Shown here: in pieces, positions 22,505 through 33,603 of the stretch
How positions within the stretch are numbered: the stretch's first letter is position 1
Layout of the letters: every line of letters begins with the position of its first letter
From: Gonocerus acuteangulatus
Lineage: Eukaryota; Arthropoda; Insecta; Hemiptera; Coreidae
Length of the DNA: 64,000 bases
Reading direction: 5' to 3'
Assembly (NCBI GenBank): GCA_946811695.1
Contig: OX328128.1
Coordinates: 23,056,258 to 23,120,257, forward strand
The notes under the pieces: model-generated
Databases searched by the model: none
What the model was told of the DNA's origin: nothing
The model's input: only the letters and a program-made list of their open reading frames with translations
Translations under genes and position numbers: made by a program

Positions 22505-22690
22505 GGAGGAGGCCCGGTGGCCTTGAGTGTTAAGGCGTGAGCACTTAACACTCTGTGCCTCTGAAGGATTTTCTTTAGAAAAAAGAAAGTGTATCATCCC
22601 TATCCTGGCTAGCAAAGGGTGGTAACCTATAGATAACCCGTCGTAAAATTCTAAGTTAATAATAATGGACACTAAAATTTAAATAAATAA
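22505..22690 (+). mobile_element. tRNA-derived SINE with B box deleted
   Basis: GGCCCGGTGGCCTTGAGTGT and CACTTAACACTCTGTGCC are followed directly by the body GGATTTTCTTTAGAAAAAAG, then CCCTATCCTGGCTAGCAAAG, GGTGGTAACCTATAG and a 3' TTTAAATAAATAA. The segment holding the B box is missing. Confidence 0.7.
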
Positions 22691-22699
22691 ATTATTTTA

Positions 22700-23755
22700 C
22701 AGGAATTTCTTTTCATATATGGTATATTAGTCACCTTTCTGTTTGTTGTGATTGTTATTATAATATTTTAACATTTATTTGAACCGGTATTCCCCGCAAA
22801 GCTTTCTTCCCACCATATCCGTCATTCTTCACTAATCTGTTTTCCCACCCAAGTAGAAGATTGTGTAATGAGTACTTTTTGAAGTCAATTGAGCCGTGTA
22901 AGGTGAACAAGCAACATTGCCATGCTAATTATCTTTAATTATATAAATTGCTATTAATTGCAGAATAAAATTATACCTTATTCATAGGAAACATGACGCA
23001 GATATACAGTGGACTTATTAACTATATAATGCTTTAACTAATTTACATATTTCATGTACATATTTTTATAATTTTTTTTTATTCAGATTTAGTATTTAGT
23101 AGTTTAGAAGGAGTTTAGGAGGAAATTGTTCTTTGGTGAGTTTAGTATTAATTATTATATCTCCATCGTATTTCGTGTATTTTTCCTCCCATTAACGAAT
23201 TTTTGTAAACTTTTCTTTAAATTTTCGTCGATCCTACAAATCATACCAAAAATGATCCAAACTAGGAGTTTACTCTGGAACAAAATTCAATTCAAAATTA
23301 ACAAGTTATTCAGCTGTTCTTTACAAACATAAATAGAATCTTACCTTTTTTAGAGTGGTAATATCAGGTTTAATGGTTTGGAGCTGCCTCCTGAGTGTGC
23401 CACGTTCTATAAATAACCAAAAATTTACGGATTATTTCAACTAAAATGAACAAAATTTGCTTTTATTCACATTTTTAATTTAGTTAGCACATAAACACTA
23501 CAAACAAAGAATGTAAAATACAAAAAAATAATCAATTAATGTAAAATGCAGTTGTCTTCTCGCTCTGTTTCTATCAAATCTGAAGACGCTAAACATTCTA
23601 ATCCATTGTAGAACGACATCTCATTTAATCCGGCATATTTGTGTGTGAGGCTCATTACGGTATTGCATATATCAGTTATTTAGAGCAGGGGTTGGCTGTA
23701 CGCAGATGGAGAGTCAATAGTAGACCTCACTCAGAGATATAGTTGCTGTGATTCC
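22700..23755. other. No gene recognised
   Basis: AT-rich. A 68-codon plus-strand frame at 23126-23332 is dominated by F, I and L and is not convincing. Confidence 0.45.
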
Positions 23756-23759
23756 TTGT

Positions 23760-24364
23760 AACCTCCCTATTATTCCCCCAGTTTGACTATGGTTGTTTGG
23801 TGTACGGTGGACTTTCTGGCGATCTCGTGGCAAAACTCAAACGCCTCATGAACTGTCGTTTTATCCTCGGGATCCCAGAGACTCCCACATATCACATTTC
23901 TACCAGGAGCTTGGTATTCCCTCTTTATCGTCTCAGTCCTTTACCAAGTAATTCAATCCCGTAGACCTTCTTATATTTTTCAACTTCTTAAATTTAAATC
24001 CTCGGTTCACTCCCGTAACATCCGATCTCGTCCTTCCGATCTTTATATTCCTTCCCACCGAACAGCAATATTCGAAAAATCATTCGTCACCCGTGCCACC
24101 TCGCTATGGAATTCCTTACCTTCGTTTGTCCGCCATTCTACCAACCAAGAAACCTTTAAATCCCGACTCTTCCACCACCTTCTATCCCTCCAAGTTTTAC
24201 CCAACCCCTAGTCTATATTGAAGATGTACACTATATAATGATACTGATAGCATTTATAAGTTTTTAAGTTTATACGTAAAATTCAAAATTATTTTGTAAT
24301 TTCAAAATTATTCCTATGGGACTTCTGTCCCGGAATAAGAATATTTTCATTCATTCATTCATTC
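23760..24364 (+). pseudogene. C-terminal LINE reverse transcriptase remnant with (TTCA)n tail
   Basis: With two frame changes the translation reads LPQFDYGCLVYGG..DLVAKL, NCRFILGIPETPTYH, then IRSRPSDLYIPSHRT, FEKSFVTRATSLWNSLP and FKSRLFHHLLSLQ. The ...A..LWN.LP....R.....FK..L pattern is the C-terminal end of CR1, L2 and related LINEs that lack RNase H. A 3' TTCATTCATTCATTC run at 24347-24364 fits a LINE 3' tail. It is 5' truncated and broken. Confidence 0.7.
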
Positions 24365-24542
24365 TATTGAAGTGACCAGAGCTGCTTCCTTATTCTACCA
24401 GATGATAGGGATAGTTTTTTAATCTATGATAATGACCTGTAAATCCCAAAAAATGGAGCTACCTCTTTATTGCTGCACGCCCGTCAATTCTTAGTTTATT
24501 TGATTCTAATTTCATTGCATCAGTCCATTTTTTTTTATCTTT

Positions 24543-24922
24543 TTGTATCCATACATTTATCAAATACAAGACCTACAAAATTACGGCATACAAATGGTTC
24601 TACTGTGGATACCCGGACACATGGACATTTCAGGATACACAGAAGCCGACAAATACGCTAAACAAACAACAAAAAAATATACAATAGACGTGGAAGAACT
24701 GACACTACAAGAGTTACATATGAACATAAAAACATACATACAACTTGAATGGCAAAACATTTGGGCTAACACACAAAGCAAAAAATTAAGGGAAATGAAG
24801 AAAACAGTAAGTGTTTGGCCATCAAGCAGCAGACCAACCCGAAGAGAAGAGGTAGTCATTACAAGATTGCGAATCGGACATTCGTTGCTGACACATCCCT
24901 ATTTAATGACTAGACAAGACAG
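24543..24922 (+). pseudogene. I-like ORF2, RNase H end and linker (first part)
   Basis: An open frame gives LLWIPGHMDISGYTEADKYA (end of RNase H, with the H and D of the active-site region). WQNIWANTQSKKLREMKK, RPTRREEVVITRLRIGHSLL and HPYLMTRQD follow. It stops being retrotransposon sequence at 24922, where a GC-rich insertion starts. The second part resumes at 25395. The reverse transcriptase is absent, so the copy was already 5' truncated. Confidence 0.8.
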
Positions 24923-25384
24923 TGTGTACGTCGTAGAAGGTAGGAAACGATGAGAGACGTACCTGTGCCTTGGGACCTCAACTCATCTCTCACCTATCCA
25001 GCCCTCCAGCCGACACAAAGATGCGGATGCCCCCGCTAGCCCCCGCACATACGTCTTCCCTCGTATGTCGCAAGCTTGCGGACGCATCCCCGGAAAGGGA
25101 TACCTATTTCTCTAGCTTCCACCCTGAGTCAGTCAGACACCAGAGAACCGGGCAAACTGACCCAGAGCTTCTAACACACGCCACTACGTCTGTAACCGGC
25201 GAAGCCTGAAGGGCCCCCAGCCACCAACCCAACCCGTAGTACCATTTTGGGACAAGTTCCTTCAAACTTGAATGGTCGCAGGCCCGGAAAGCAAGCTTTC
25301 CTACGGTTCCCCTATCCCCGGGTATCAGGGGGGGGGGACTTATCCCGATACACCAGAGAGAGGGAGGGCTCCGTACCCCTACTG
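24923..25384. mobile_element. GC-rich 462-bp insertion of unknown class
   Basis: It is flanked by GACAAGACAG at 24913-24922 and again at 25385-25394, a 10-bp target duplication. Removing it and one duplication gives continuous retrotransposon coding sequence. It is clearly richer in G and C than its surroundings and has a run of G's at 25329-25337. It has no poly(A), no inverted ends, no TG..CA ends and no A/B box that I can see. A retroposed non-coding RNA or a 5' end fragment of another element are possibilities. Confidence 0.65.
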
Positions 25385-25394
25385 GACAAGACAG

Positions 25395-25572
25395 ACCATT
25401 TTGCGCCATATCCTTCGCTAACTTGACTATAAAACACATACTGACTGATTGCAAAGAACGAGACAGACTAAATCTACCGCACGACATGATCGAACTTTTG
25501 ACAGACAACAGCCCACACTTAAACACACTACTCACTCACCTTAAAGACTCAAATATTTACAATTTTATTTAG
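25395..25572 (+). pseudogene. I-like ORF2 C-terminus (second part)
   Basis: It continues the frame of the part at 24543-24922 after the insertion, giving LTIKHILTDCKERDRLNLPH, DMIELLTDNSPHLNTLL and a TAG stop at 25570-25572. The region before LTIKHIL contains the cysteine block. Confidence 0.75.
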
Positions 25573-25711
25573 CACAAGCACGCACAGTAGAATTTATTAA
25601 AACATGTATGACTTAACGTGAAGTGTAGCAATAGACACAGTCTTTAAAGCTTGGAGAGTAGTTGATGCGTAAAAATTTGCTAAAGTTTCACACAAGAGCC
25701 ATGTATTTCTG

Positions 25712-25718
<7 letters not shown>

Positions 25719-25746
<28 letters not shown>
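25719..25746. repeat. (TA)n microsatellite, short
   Basis: About 28 bases in the 3' flank of the I-like fragment. Confidence 0.9.
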
Positions 25747-25750
<4 letters not shown>

Positions 25751-25779
25751 CTAGATATACAACTAATGTTCACTTTACC

Positions 25780-26016
25780 TGTTTATTAATAACATAATTG
25801 TTCTAATATTTTAACAACAAATTGTTCTTTTATAATAAGTTGATTTGTATTTATAGACCTGTCATTAATCTTACTGATAAACCTTTTATCTGTGTATTAA
25901 TTTCTGTTTTTTCTTTGTTTCTTGTCATTTTAGCTGACGAAGGCTACCAAAGAGTAGCCGAAACGTCCTGAATATAGATTTTTTACAAAAATCGTGTTGA
26001 TGTTTTCTTATATATC
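25780..26016 (+). mobile_element. Fragment related to the 45-46 kb foldback arm
   Basis: It shares GTTCTTTTATAA, TTAATTTCTG..TTTCTTGTCATTTTAGC and the motif below with the foldback arm. The TATAGATTTTTTA block follows in the same order. A short (TA)n tract at 26017-26041 bounds it. Confidence 0.6.
25934..25967 (+). ncRNA. Hammerhead-like motif
   Basis: CTGACGA, then A, then a perfect GGCTA-TAGCC stem with an 8-base loop, then GAAAC and GTC. The boxes match the hammerhead core CUGANGA...GAAA...GUC, with one unpaired base more than the consensus and practically no stem III. Such minimal forms are known from Penelope-like elements and work best as dimers. Self-cleavage here is only a possibility. 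Confidence 0.4.
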
Positions 26017-26464
26017 TTATATATATATATATATATATATATTACCTTTTTTTTAGCAGAATTTCCCCAAAACTCTTAATGTTCTGACAAAGAGCAAGTC
26101 GCTACGTGTGCGAGCTCTAAAATTATAAAATCCGTTATGTATTGCTGAATGATTAATTTGGAAATAATTTACCCTAGAAGTATAAAGTTTGAAGTTGCTA
26201 GATAATGTCAAAGATACTACTAACTACTAAGACACATCATATAATGATAATATAAATTAACGATAACTAAAATAATTAATGATAAATAATACTTAATTAC
26301 AATGATAATGATAATAATTATTTGAAGAGATATTACACTGATAAGTAATAGGAGAGGTAATAATAATAGATAATAATAATTAATAATTACTAGACATAAA
26401 ACTAATTGAGCAAACTAAATTCATTAAAGACTGATTGTAGAAGAGCTATGTTAATGTTTACAGC

Positions 26465-27471
26465 TTAGTACCTAAAGCTATCTGCTAGTCCTAGCTATGA
26501 GATAATAGGAGCAGAGATCAGGCAGTATACTAGATGTAGTACCTAGAGCTATCTGCTAGTCCTAGCTATGAGATAATAGGAGCAGAGATCAGGAAGTATA
26601 CTAGATGTAGCACCTAGAGCTATCTGCTAGTCCTAGCTATGAGATAATAGGAGCAGAGATCAGGAAGTATACTAGATGTAGCACCTAGAGCTATCTGCTA
26701 GTCCTAGCTATGAGATAATAGGAGCAGAGATCAGGCAGTATACTAGATGTAGCACCTAGAGCTATCTGCTAGTCCTAGCTATGAGATAATAGGAGCAGAG
26801 ACCAGGCAGTATACTAGATGTAGCACCTAGAGCTATCTGCTAGTCCTAGCTATGAGATAATAGGAGCAGAGATCAGGAAGTATACTAGATGTAGCACCTA
26901 GAGCTATCTGCTAGTCCTAGCTATGAGATAATAGGAGCAGAGATCAGGAAGTATACTAGATGTAGCACCTAGAGCTATCTGCTAGTCCTAGCTATGAGAT
27001 AATAGGAGCAGAGATCAGGCAGTATACTAGATGTAGCACCTAGAGCTATCTGCTAGTCCTAGCTATGAGATAATAGGAGCAGAGACCAGGCAGTATACTA
27101 GATGTAGCACCTAGAGCTATCTGCTAGTCCTAGCTATGAGATAATAGGAGCAGAGATCAGGAAGTATACTAGATGTAGCACCTAGAGCTATCTGCTAGTC
27201 CTAGCTATGAGATAATAGGAGCAGAGATCAGGAAGTATACTAGATGTAGCACCTAGAGCTATCTGCTAGTCCTAGCTATGAGATAATAGGAGCAGAGACC
27301 AGGCAGTATACTAGATGTAGCACCTAGAGCTATCTGCTAGTCCTAGCTATGAGATAATAGGAGCAGAGACCAGGCAGTATACTAGATGTAGCACCTAGAG
27401 CTATCTGCTAGTCCTAGCTATGAGATAATAGAAGCAGAGATCAGGCAGTATACTAGATATACCACCTAGAG
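26465..27471. repeat. 71-bp minisatellite, 14 copies, with four-unit higher-order pattern
   Basis: The unit includes GCACCTAGAGCTATCTGCTA, GTCCTAGCTATGAGATAATA and CAGTATACTAGATGTA. The variable site GATCAGGAAG (A), GATCAGGCAG (C) or GACCAGGCAG (D) runs C, AACD, AACD, AADD, C along the 14 copies. Most other positions are identical. There is no coding potential. Confidence 0.97.
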
Positions 27472-27474
27472 CTT

Positions 27475-29325
27475 ACATATTTACTTTTCAGTAGTCCTGT
27501 TCATAAGGATGTGTTTAGTACGTTTGTGCACGTATCTTTTACCTGATGTTTTGGTGTAGTTACCTATTTCTTTTATCAGTGGATTCCTGCTTTTCCTGCA
27601 TCTTTGAAAGAAACTATACGTAAGTTTATATATAATGTCAAAGATATAGTGCATTATATTTTGTAATAGATTCTCTTTAGAATAAACCAGTGAATTGGTA
27701 AATTTTATTTGGTGAAATTGACACTCGGGTATTCATAAAAGGAATAAAAATATTACCATATCAAAGTCTGCTTCTTATTTTATTATTATATTTTCTACCT
27801 TCCAAAATATAGGAATAAAGCACTATGAAATTCCCTTTAAAGCAATTGGAACGAATGGAAAAAGAAAAGAATTTAAAAAAGACTTGTTAAGGTAAATCCC
27901 ATTTTGCTAACAAGTCTCGTTTTTCATAGATTTTTCTTCGTTCGTTTTATTTCTTTATGAACTGAAGAAACGGAGAAGGGTTGGAATTACAAAGTTTTTT
28001 TTTTTTCTTCAAAAGGAAGTTGGAGGCTTTACTTGATAAACTTATTCGGGTTATAGCCAGGTAGAGATGTCTACCGTTCTTTAATTTGATCTTATTTCTT
28101 TCATCCAATTTGTTTTATTCGTTTTAGGGTTGTTTGTGTACAGCCAATGAACCCTTTCGATGATGGTTTTATCGTCAAAAGTTTAATAAACGTATATAAT
28201 ACGTTGCTAAGCGATGAACCCTTAAAGGGTAATATATAATAATATACTAGCTTGTGCGATCAAAATCAAAGTCATATTCTTGAAATTATAAATAACAAAT
28301 AAATCAATATTTTTTAATTCTTTATATGGGATGTTAAAGTATCCAAAAAAATATGTTTCAATTCTTGGAAAAAAATAATGGCGGCGCTGATTCTGAGAAA
28401 CGGAAAACCTTGTTTTTCACGGGCGATAGTCTACAGGCGGCAATCTTTAATCTAGAAAGATAAACTAAAATTATTTCGAAAGAAGAAGCTTAAATCTTGT
28501 AAAGTACGTAGAATTTTTAAGAAATATTAATTTTGTCGAAAATGGTGAATAATTATTCATTTTCTATTAAAAAACCCGTCGAATATGGGTCATAAAATCG
28601 ATATAATTCTATAAATCGAAAAAAATCCTACTTACGTTACTAGCAAATATCATGAGGAAGCTGTAATTAAAATTTGAAGTTGATCGGGTAAAAATTGAAC
28701 ACGCCTGAGTATCGCTCGATTTGAAAAACATACTTTTGACAAAACGACTTTAAAGTTTAATGTTCATTTCTTTCCTATTTATTTTTTTTTCACACTTTCT
28801 TCAAAATAAAGGATTAAAAAAATAGGTTTTAATTTTGAAATGTGTTAAAGGAGGACCAAAAAAAATTTTAAAAATTAAAAAGGGACCAATGAAAGCGCTC
28901 CAAAAAAATTATCTTCAAATCAGCACAGCGTTCACTCGGCATTGGGATTTCACTCGGAAAATCGTATTTTTTGCCCATGTAAAAAAATTTTCCTTGCATA
29001 AACACTTTTGGGTATAATTTTTGATTAGTTATGGAAGAATTTTAGACCATAAAAAAAAAAAAAGTTACAAGGTAGTTACCCCTTAAGTCAAAATTAGCAA
29101 CATATTCGTACTCTTTGTATTTACCGAGACACGGTTGAGGGTCAGTGTTCTTCCTCTCCGTGGTGGTCTGTCTGTCGGGCGTTCCCTTGCACTTAACATC
29201 ATGTGAAGCTGAGACCCAATAATAAATATAAAGCAATAATTTTGGCCTGGTCAGATGCACTAAATAATTTGTTAAAGTTGTATTAGAAAATTTCCTTGAG
29301 GCAAGATTGCGTGAGAATGTGAACA
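27475..29325. other. No gene recognised
   Basis: AT-rich sequence between two minisatellites. There is a small hairpin GACTTGTTA...TAACAAGTC near 27884-27920. Short frames at 28835-29017 and 29042-29260 are not convincing. Confidence 0.5.
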
Positions 29326-29329
29326 GAAG

Positions 29330-30572
29330 TTTATATCATAGTAGTGGGGAGTTAAAAGCAGCCATGAAATAGTATAGTTTCATGTGTATAGTTTATATCA
29401 TAGTAGTGGGGAGTTAAGAGCAGCCATGAAATAATATAGTTTCATGTGTATAGTTTATATCATAGTAGTGGGGAGTTAAGAGCAGCCATGAAATAGTATA
29501 GTTTCATGTGTATAGTTTATATCATAGTAGTGGGGAGTTAAGAGCAGCCATGAAATAGTATAGTTTCATGTGTATAGTTTATATCATAGTAGTGGGGAGT
29601 TAAGAGCAGCCATGAAATAGTATAGTTTCATGTGTATAGTTTATATCATAGTAGTGGGGAGTTAAGAGCAGCCATGAAATAGTATAGTTTCATGTGTATA
29701 GTTTATATCATAGTAGTGGGGAGTTAAGAGCAGCCATGAAATAGTATAGTTTCATGTGTATAGTTTATATCATAGTAGTGGGGAGTTAAGAGCAGCCATG
29801 AAATAGTATAGTTTCATGTGTATAATTTATATCATAGTAGTGGGGAGTTAAGAGCAGCCATGAAATAGTATAGTTTCATGTGTATAGTTTATATCATAGT
29901 AGTGGGGAGTTAAGAGCAGCCATGAAATAGTATAGTTTCATGTGTATAGTTTATATCATAGTAGTGGGGAGTTAAGAGCAGCCATGAAATAGTATAGTTT
30001 CATGTGTATAGTTTATATCATAGTAGTGGGGAGTTAAGAGCAGCCATGAAATAGTATAGTTTCATGTGTATAGTTTATATCATAGTAGTGGGGAGTTAAG
30101 AGCAGCCATGAAATAGTATAGTTTCATGTGTATAGTTTATATCATAGTAGTGGGGAGTTAAGAGCAGCCATGAAATAGTATAGTTTCATGTGTATAGTTT
30201 ATATCATAGTAGTGGGGAGTTAAGAGCAGCCATGAAATAGTATAGTTTCATGTGTATAGTTTATATCATTAGTAGTGGGGAGTTAAGAGCAGCCATGAAA
30301 TAGTATAGTTTCATGTGTATAGTTTATATCATTAGTAGTGGGGAGTTAAGAGCAGCCATGAAATAGTATAGTTTCATGTGTATAGTTTATATCATAGTAG
30401 TGGGGAGTTAAGAGCAGCCATGAAATAGTATAGTTTCATGTGTATAGTTTATATCATAGTAGTGGGGAGTTAAGAGCAGCCATAAAATAGTATAGTTTCA
30501 TGTGTATAGTTTATATCATAGTAGTGGGGAGTTAAGAGCAGCCATAAAATAGTATAGTTTCATGTGTATAAT
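29330..30572. repeat. 62-bp minisatellite, about 20 copies
   Basis: The unit is GTTTATATCATAGTAGTGGG then GAGTTAAGAGCAGCCATGAA then ATAGTATAGTTTCATGTGTA and TA. Copies are nearly identical. Two adjacent copies carry an extra T (ATCATTAGTAG near 30269 and 30331), and the last two share CATAAAATAG. Confidence 0.97.
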
Positions 30573-30574
30573 TC

Positions 30575-31057
30575 TTTAAAGTGAATACTCTGATCTGATC
30601 GTCGGGTTTGTTTATCGTACAAAACAGAGATGAAATTAGCTGGTCATCATGGACCAAGTATACAAAAAAATAATGTCTGCAAGTGATTCTGGGAAGTAAA
30701 TATGAATTAAAGTTTTGATTAATTTAAATCGTCTTAAATAAATAAATCAGCAGATCGAATAGATTAAATCAATATTTTAAGTCTAAATTAAATGCGGAAT
30801 GAGATAATAGATAACCGAAATCTAAATCGGTTTAATTTCAATATTACTCGATGTTCTTGATAGAGAATCGATAAATCGAGGGCGGAATTAAAAAAAAAAA
30901 AATGTTGTTTTCCAAAAAAGGGTAAAATGTGAGTATTTTGTATATTTTTATGGTATAGTGGTTAAAAATGCTTTAAAATGACCTTTCATTTATGAAAACT
31001 GATGAAGCATTAAGGAAGATAGGGCGTAACAACAACAAGAAGCCCTTAAGAGATAAT

Positions 31058-31088
<31 letters not shown>

Positions 31089-31575
31089 GATGTGTGTGTT
31101 ATATAAATATTGCCATTAATCTGTTAGTATATGACATGAGATAATGTAAATATGTTTATGATAGTTTACACTTAATGAAATCGTAAGTAAATGTGAAAGG
31201 GAGCTATAAGAGACCGAAGACCACTAAGACCTAAAAGTCGCAGTGTCATCAGGTTCTCAATTAACCCTAGGATGCCCAAAAAGTGCTTCTACTATTGATA
31301 TCTCTGCCAAAGAAATTTATAAAAATTAAGGGAAAAAATCGATTTGTCAGAAATACATTTACCAATAATAATATGGCTAAAAAAATTTTTACAATTTTTT
31401 TGTTTTCCTGCAAAAAATATTTTTATGGCCCGTGAGCCCTACCTTAGAAAAGTACCTTTAAATTTAAAAGTTTATTTTTTAAAGAAAATGGAATTTATTT
31501 TGCATTAAACTAAAAAACAAAAACAAACAAAAAAAAAAACCCGCAATATAAGAATTGTACATATTTTACAATTGA
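30575..31575. other. No gene recognised
   Basis: AT-rich spacer between two minisatellites with a short (TA)n tract at 31061-31088. Confidence 0.5.
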
Positions 31576-31582
31576 ATGTTAA

Positions 31583-32181
31583 CTTGAAAAGGTCAGAATG
31601 CTGAGCATGATTATGGGCTGGATACAGGCATAGTGCTGTTATGTGAATTACCTAGCATTGAAAAGGTCAGAATGCTGAGCATGATTATGGGCTGGATACA
31701 GGCATAGTGCTGTTATGTGAATTACCTAGCCTTGAAAAGGTCAGAATGCTGAGCATGATTATGGGCTGGATACAGGCATAGTGCTGTTATGTGAATTGCC
31801 TAGCCTTTAAAAGGTCAGAATGCTGAGCATGATTATGGGCTGGATACAGGCATAGTGCTGTTATGTGAATTACCTAGCCTTGAAAAGGTCAGAATGCTGA
31901 GCATGATTATGGGCTGGATACAGGCATAGTGCTGTTATGTGAATTACCTAGCCTTGAAAAGGTCAGAATGCTGAGCATGATTATTGGCTGGATACAGGCA
32001 TAGTGCTGTTATGTGAATTACCTAGCCTTGAAAAGGTCAGAATGCTGAGCATGATTATGGGCTGGATACAGGCATAGTGCTGTTATGTGAATTGCCTAGC
32101 CTTGAAAAGGACAGAATGCTGAGCATGATTATGGGCTGGATACAGGCATAGTGCTGTTATGTGAATTACCTAGCCTTGAAA
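31583..32181. repeat. 74-bp minisatellite, about 8 copies
   Basis: The unit contains CTTGAAAAGGTCAGAATGCT, GAGCATGATTATGGGCTGGA, TACAGGCATAGTGCTGTTAT and GTGAATTACCTAGC. Variation is limited to single bases such as TTACC/TTGCC. Confidence 0.97.
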
Positions 32182-32281
32182 AGTTATATAAAAAAATAAC
32201 ACACTGCCTTAATGAGTGCAGCGAGAATTGTCAAATATTTCTTAAACAACTAGTATATGCACCCATTTATGTATGCATAGG

Positions 32282-32283
<2 letters not shown>

Positions 32284-32321
<38 letters not shown>
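32284..32321. repeat. (TA)n microsatellite left of a palindromic element
   Basis: TA repeats that end directly at the palindrome. A second TA tract lies at 32609-32629. Confidence 0.95.
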
Positions 32322-32325
<4 letters not shown>

Positions 32326-32570
32326 GATGGAACGGCATTTTTCTCCAGCGGTGGTACTCCTCCAGACTTCTTCCCGGAATATTTCGATGGATTCATCTCC
32401 ATCTTCTTCAGCCAGGTACTTGTTTCTTCCTCGGTGGTGGTCCCATTTCGGCTACCACCGAGGAAGAAACAAGTACCTGGCTGAAGAAGATGGAGATGAA
32501 TCCATCGAAATATTCCGGGAAGAAGTGAGGAGGAGTACCACCGCTGGAGAAAAATTCCGTTCCATCTAAA
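32322..32570. mobile_element. Near-perfect palindromic (foldback) MITE, 249 bp
   Basis: TTTAGATGGAACGG at 32322 begins a left arm that runs to CGGTGGT at 32438. The right arm runs from ACCACCG at 32454 to CCATCTAAA at 32570. Each arm is about 117 bp with a few mismatches (CGGCATT/CGGAATT, CCAGAC/CTCAC) and the spacer is 15 bp. (TA)n on both sides suggests insertion into TA. Overlapping frames on both strands are mirror images of each other and not genes. Confidence 0.85.
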
Positions 32571-32827
32571 AATACTATCCCAGCGACGAAAAATAACATC
32601 AAACAAATATATATATATATATATATATACAGATTTTCCACTGAACAAGGACCCAATAGGTAATCGGAATACTGAAGAAATTCAATCCATCCACGTATTA
32701 TTCGTCTGGAAGAATTTCCAAGCGAAACTATAACGATATTCCCAACAAAGACAAAACTAAATCATGAATCTTGAAATACAGAAGCCTAAAGCTAATTCGT
32801 GCAGATATTTAACAGTGCGATCTTTGA

Positions 32828-33603
32828 AGATCGCACTTAGATGAAGGTACGACATTCAATACTATTAATCCTTTCATAATTAGTAAATGGTTAACAAGCT
32901 TTTCTAAGAAAATAAAGGTTAAAAAGCTGAGGAAAGAAGGCATTCTTCTTTTAGAATGCACAAACGAACGTCTTTGGCCCGTTTTACTACGCCAAAAGTT
33001 CTTCAACAACATCAATATTATTATAGAACCCCATAAAACACTGAATACGTCAAAAGGGGTCTTCTATTGTAAAGAAATAAATGACGTTTCAAATGAAGAA
33101 CTTTTAGAAGAAAGACGTAGCCAAATGGTAACTGAAATAAGACGAATTGTTCCTCGCAAAAATCCAAATAACACTTCCCTGTTTGTCGCAACCTTCGACT
33201 TGCCCGAACTGCCTGAGCACCTCTATGTAGGATATCTCAGCGTAAGATTGAGGCCTTACATTCCACAGCCTCTCAGATGCAGGCAGTGCCATGGCTTGAA
33301 GCATGTCGCCTCTTCCTGCAAGAAATCCCCTACATGTGGGAAATGCGCCCTGGAGAAACACGAAGGACCTTGCACTCAGATAAAATGCTGTCTTAGCGGG
33401 TCAGAACATGACTCCTGGGATAAATCCTGCCCAGTATATGTTAAAGAAGCCGAGGTAATAAAGTTAATGACACTTAAGAAGATACCTTACATAGAGGCAA
33501 GCAGACAGGTCACAACTACCAAGAATACTTTCGCGAAGAAAACTGCAGAAGGCAAGCAGGAAAGCGACTGTTTGCAGATAATGAAACTATTCATCAACAG
33601 CAT
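32828..33603 (+). pseudogene. I-like retrotransposon ORF1 (gag-like), first part
   Basis: The frame is open from 32828 to the insertion at 33604. It reads GTTFNTINPFIISKWLTSF, then LRKEGILLLECTNERL and TLNTSKGVFYCKEI..SNEELLEE, the usual arrangement of an insect non-LTR ORF1 nucleic-acid-binding protein. Three zinc-knuckle-like blocks follow: CRQCHGLKHVASSC, CGKCALEKHEGPC and CCLSGSEHDSWDKSC. A stop lies just upstream at 32825-32827, so the N-terminus is lost or shifted. A palindrome GTGCGATCTT..AAGATCGCAC overlaps that point. The Jockey insertion interrupts it in the middle of a codon, and the frame continues at 38416. Confidence 0.8.

Noticed and set aside
24581..24859. Minus-strand cysteine-rich frame
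   Set aside because: It is antisense to a recognisable I-like RNase H and C-terminal fragment.
24923..25384. Solo LTR interpretation of the GC-rich insertion
   Set aside because: The ends are not TG..CA, and the 10-bp duplication is longer than the 4-6 bp usual for LTR elements.
26465..32181. Possible CRISPR arrays
   Set aside because: The units are contiguous with no unique spacers and no cas genes, and the window is eukaryotic. They are minisatellites.
32151..32656. Four overlapping frames on both strands with similar peptides
   Set aside because: The similarity arises because the DNA is a palindrome. There is no domain.
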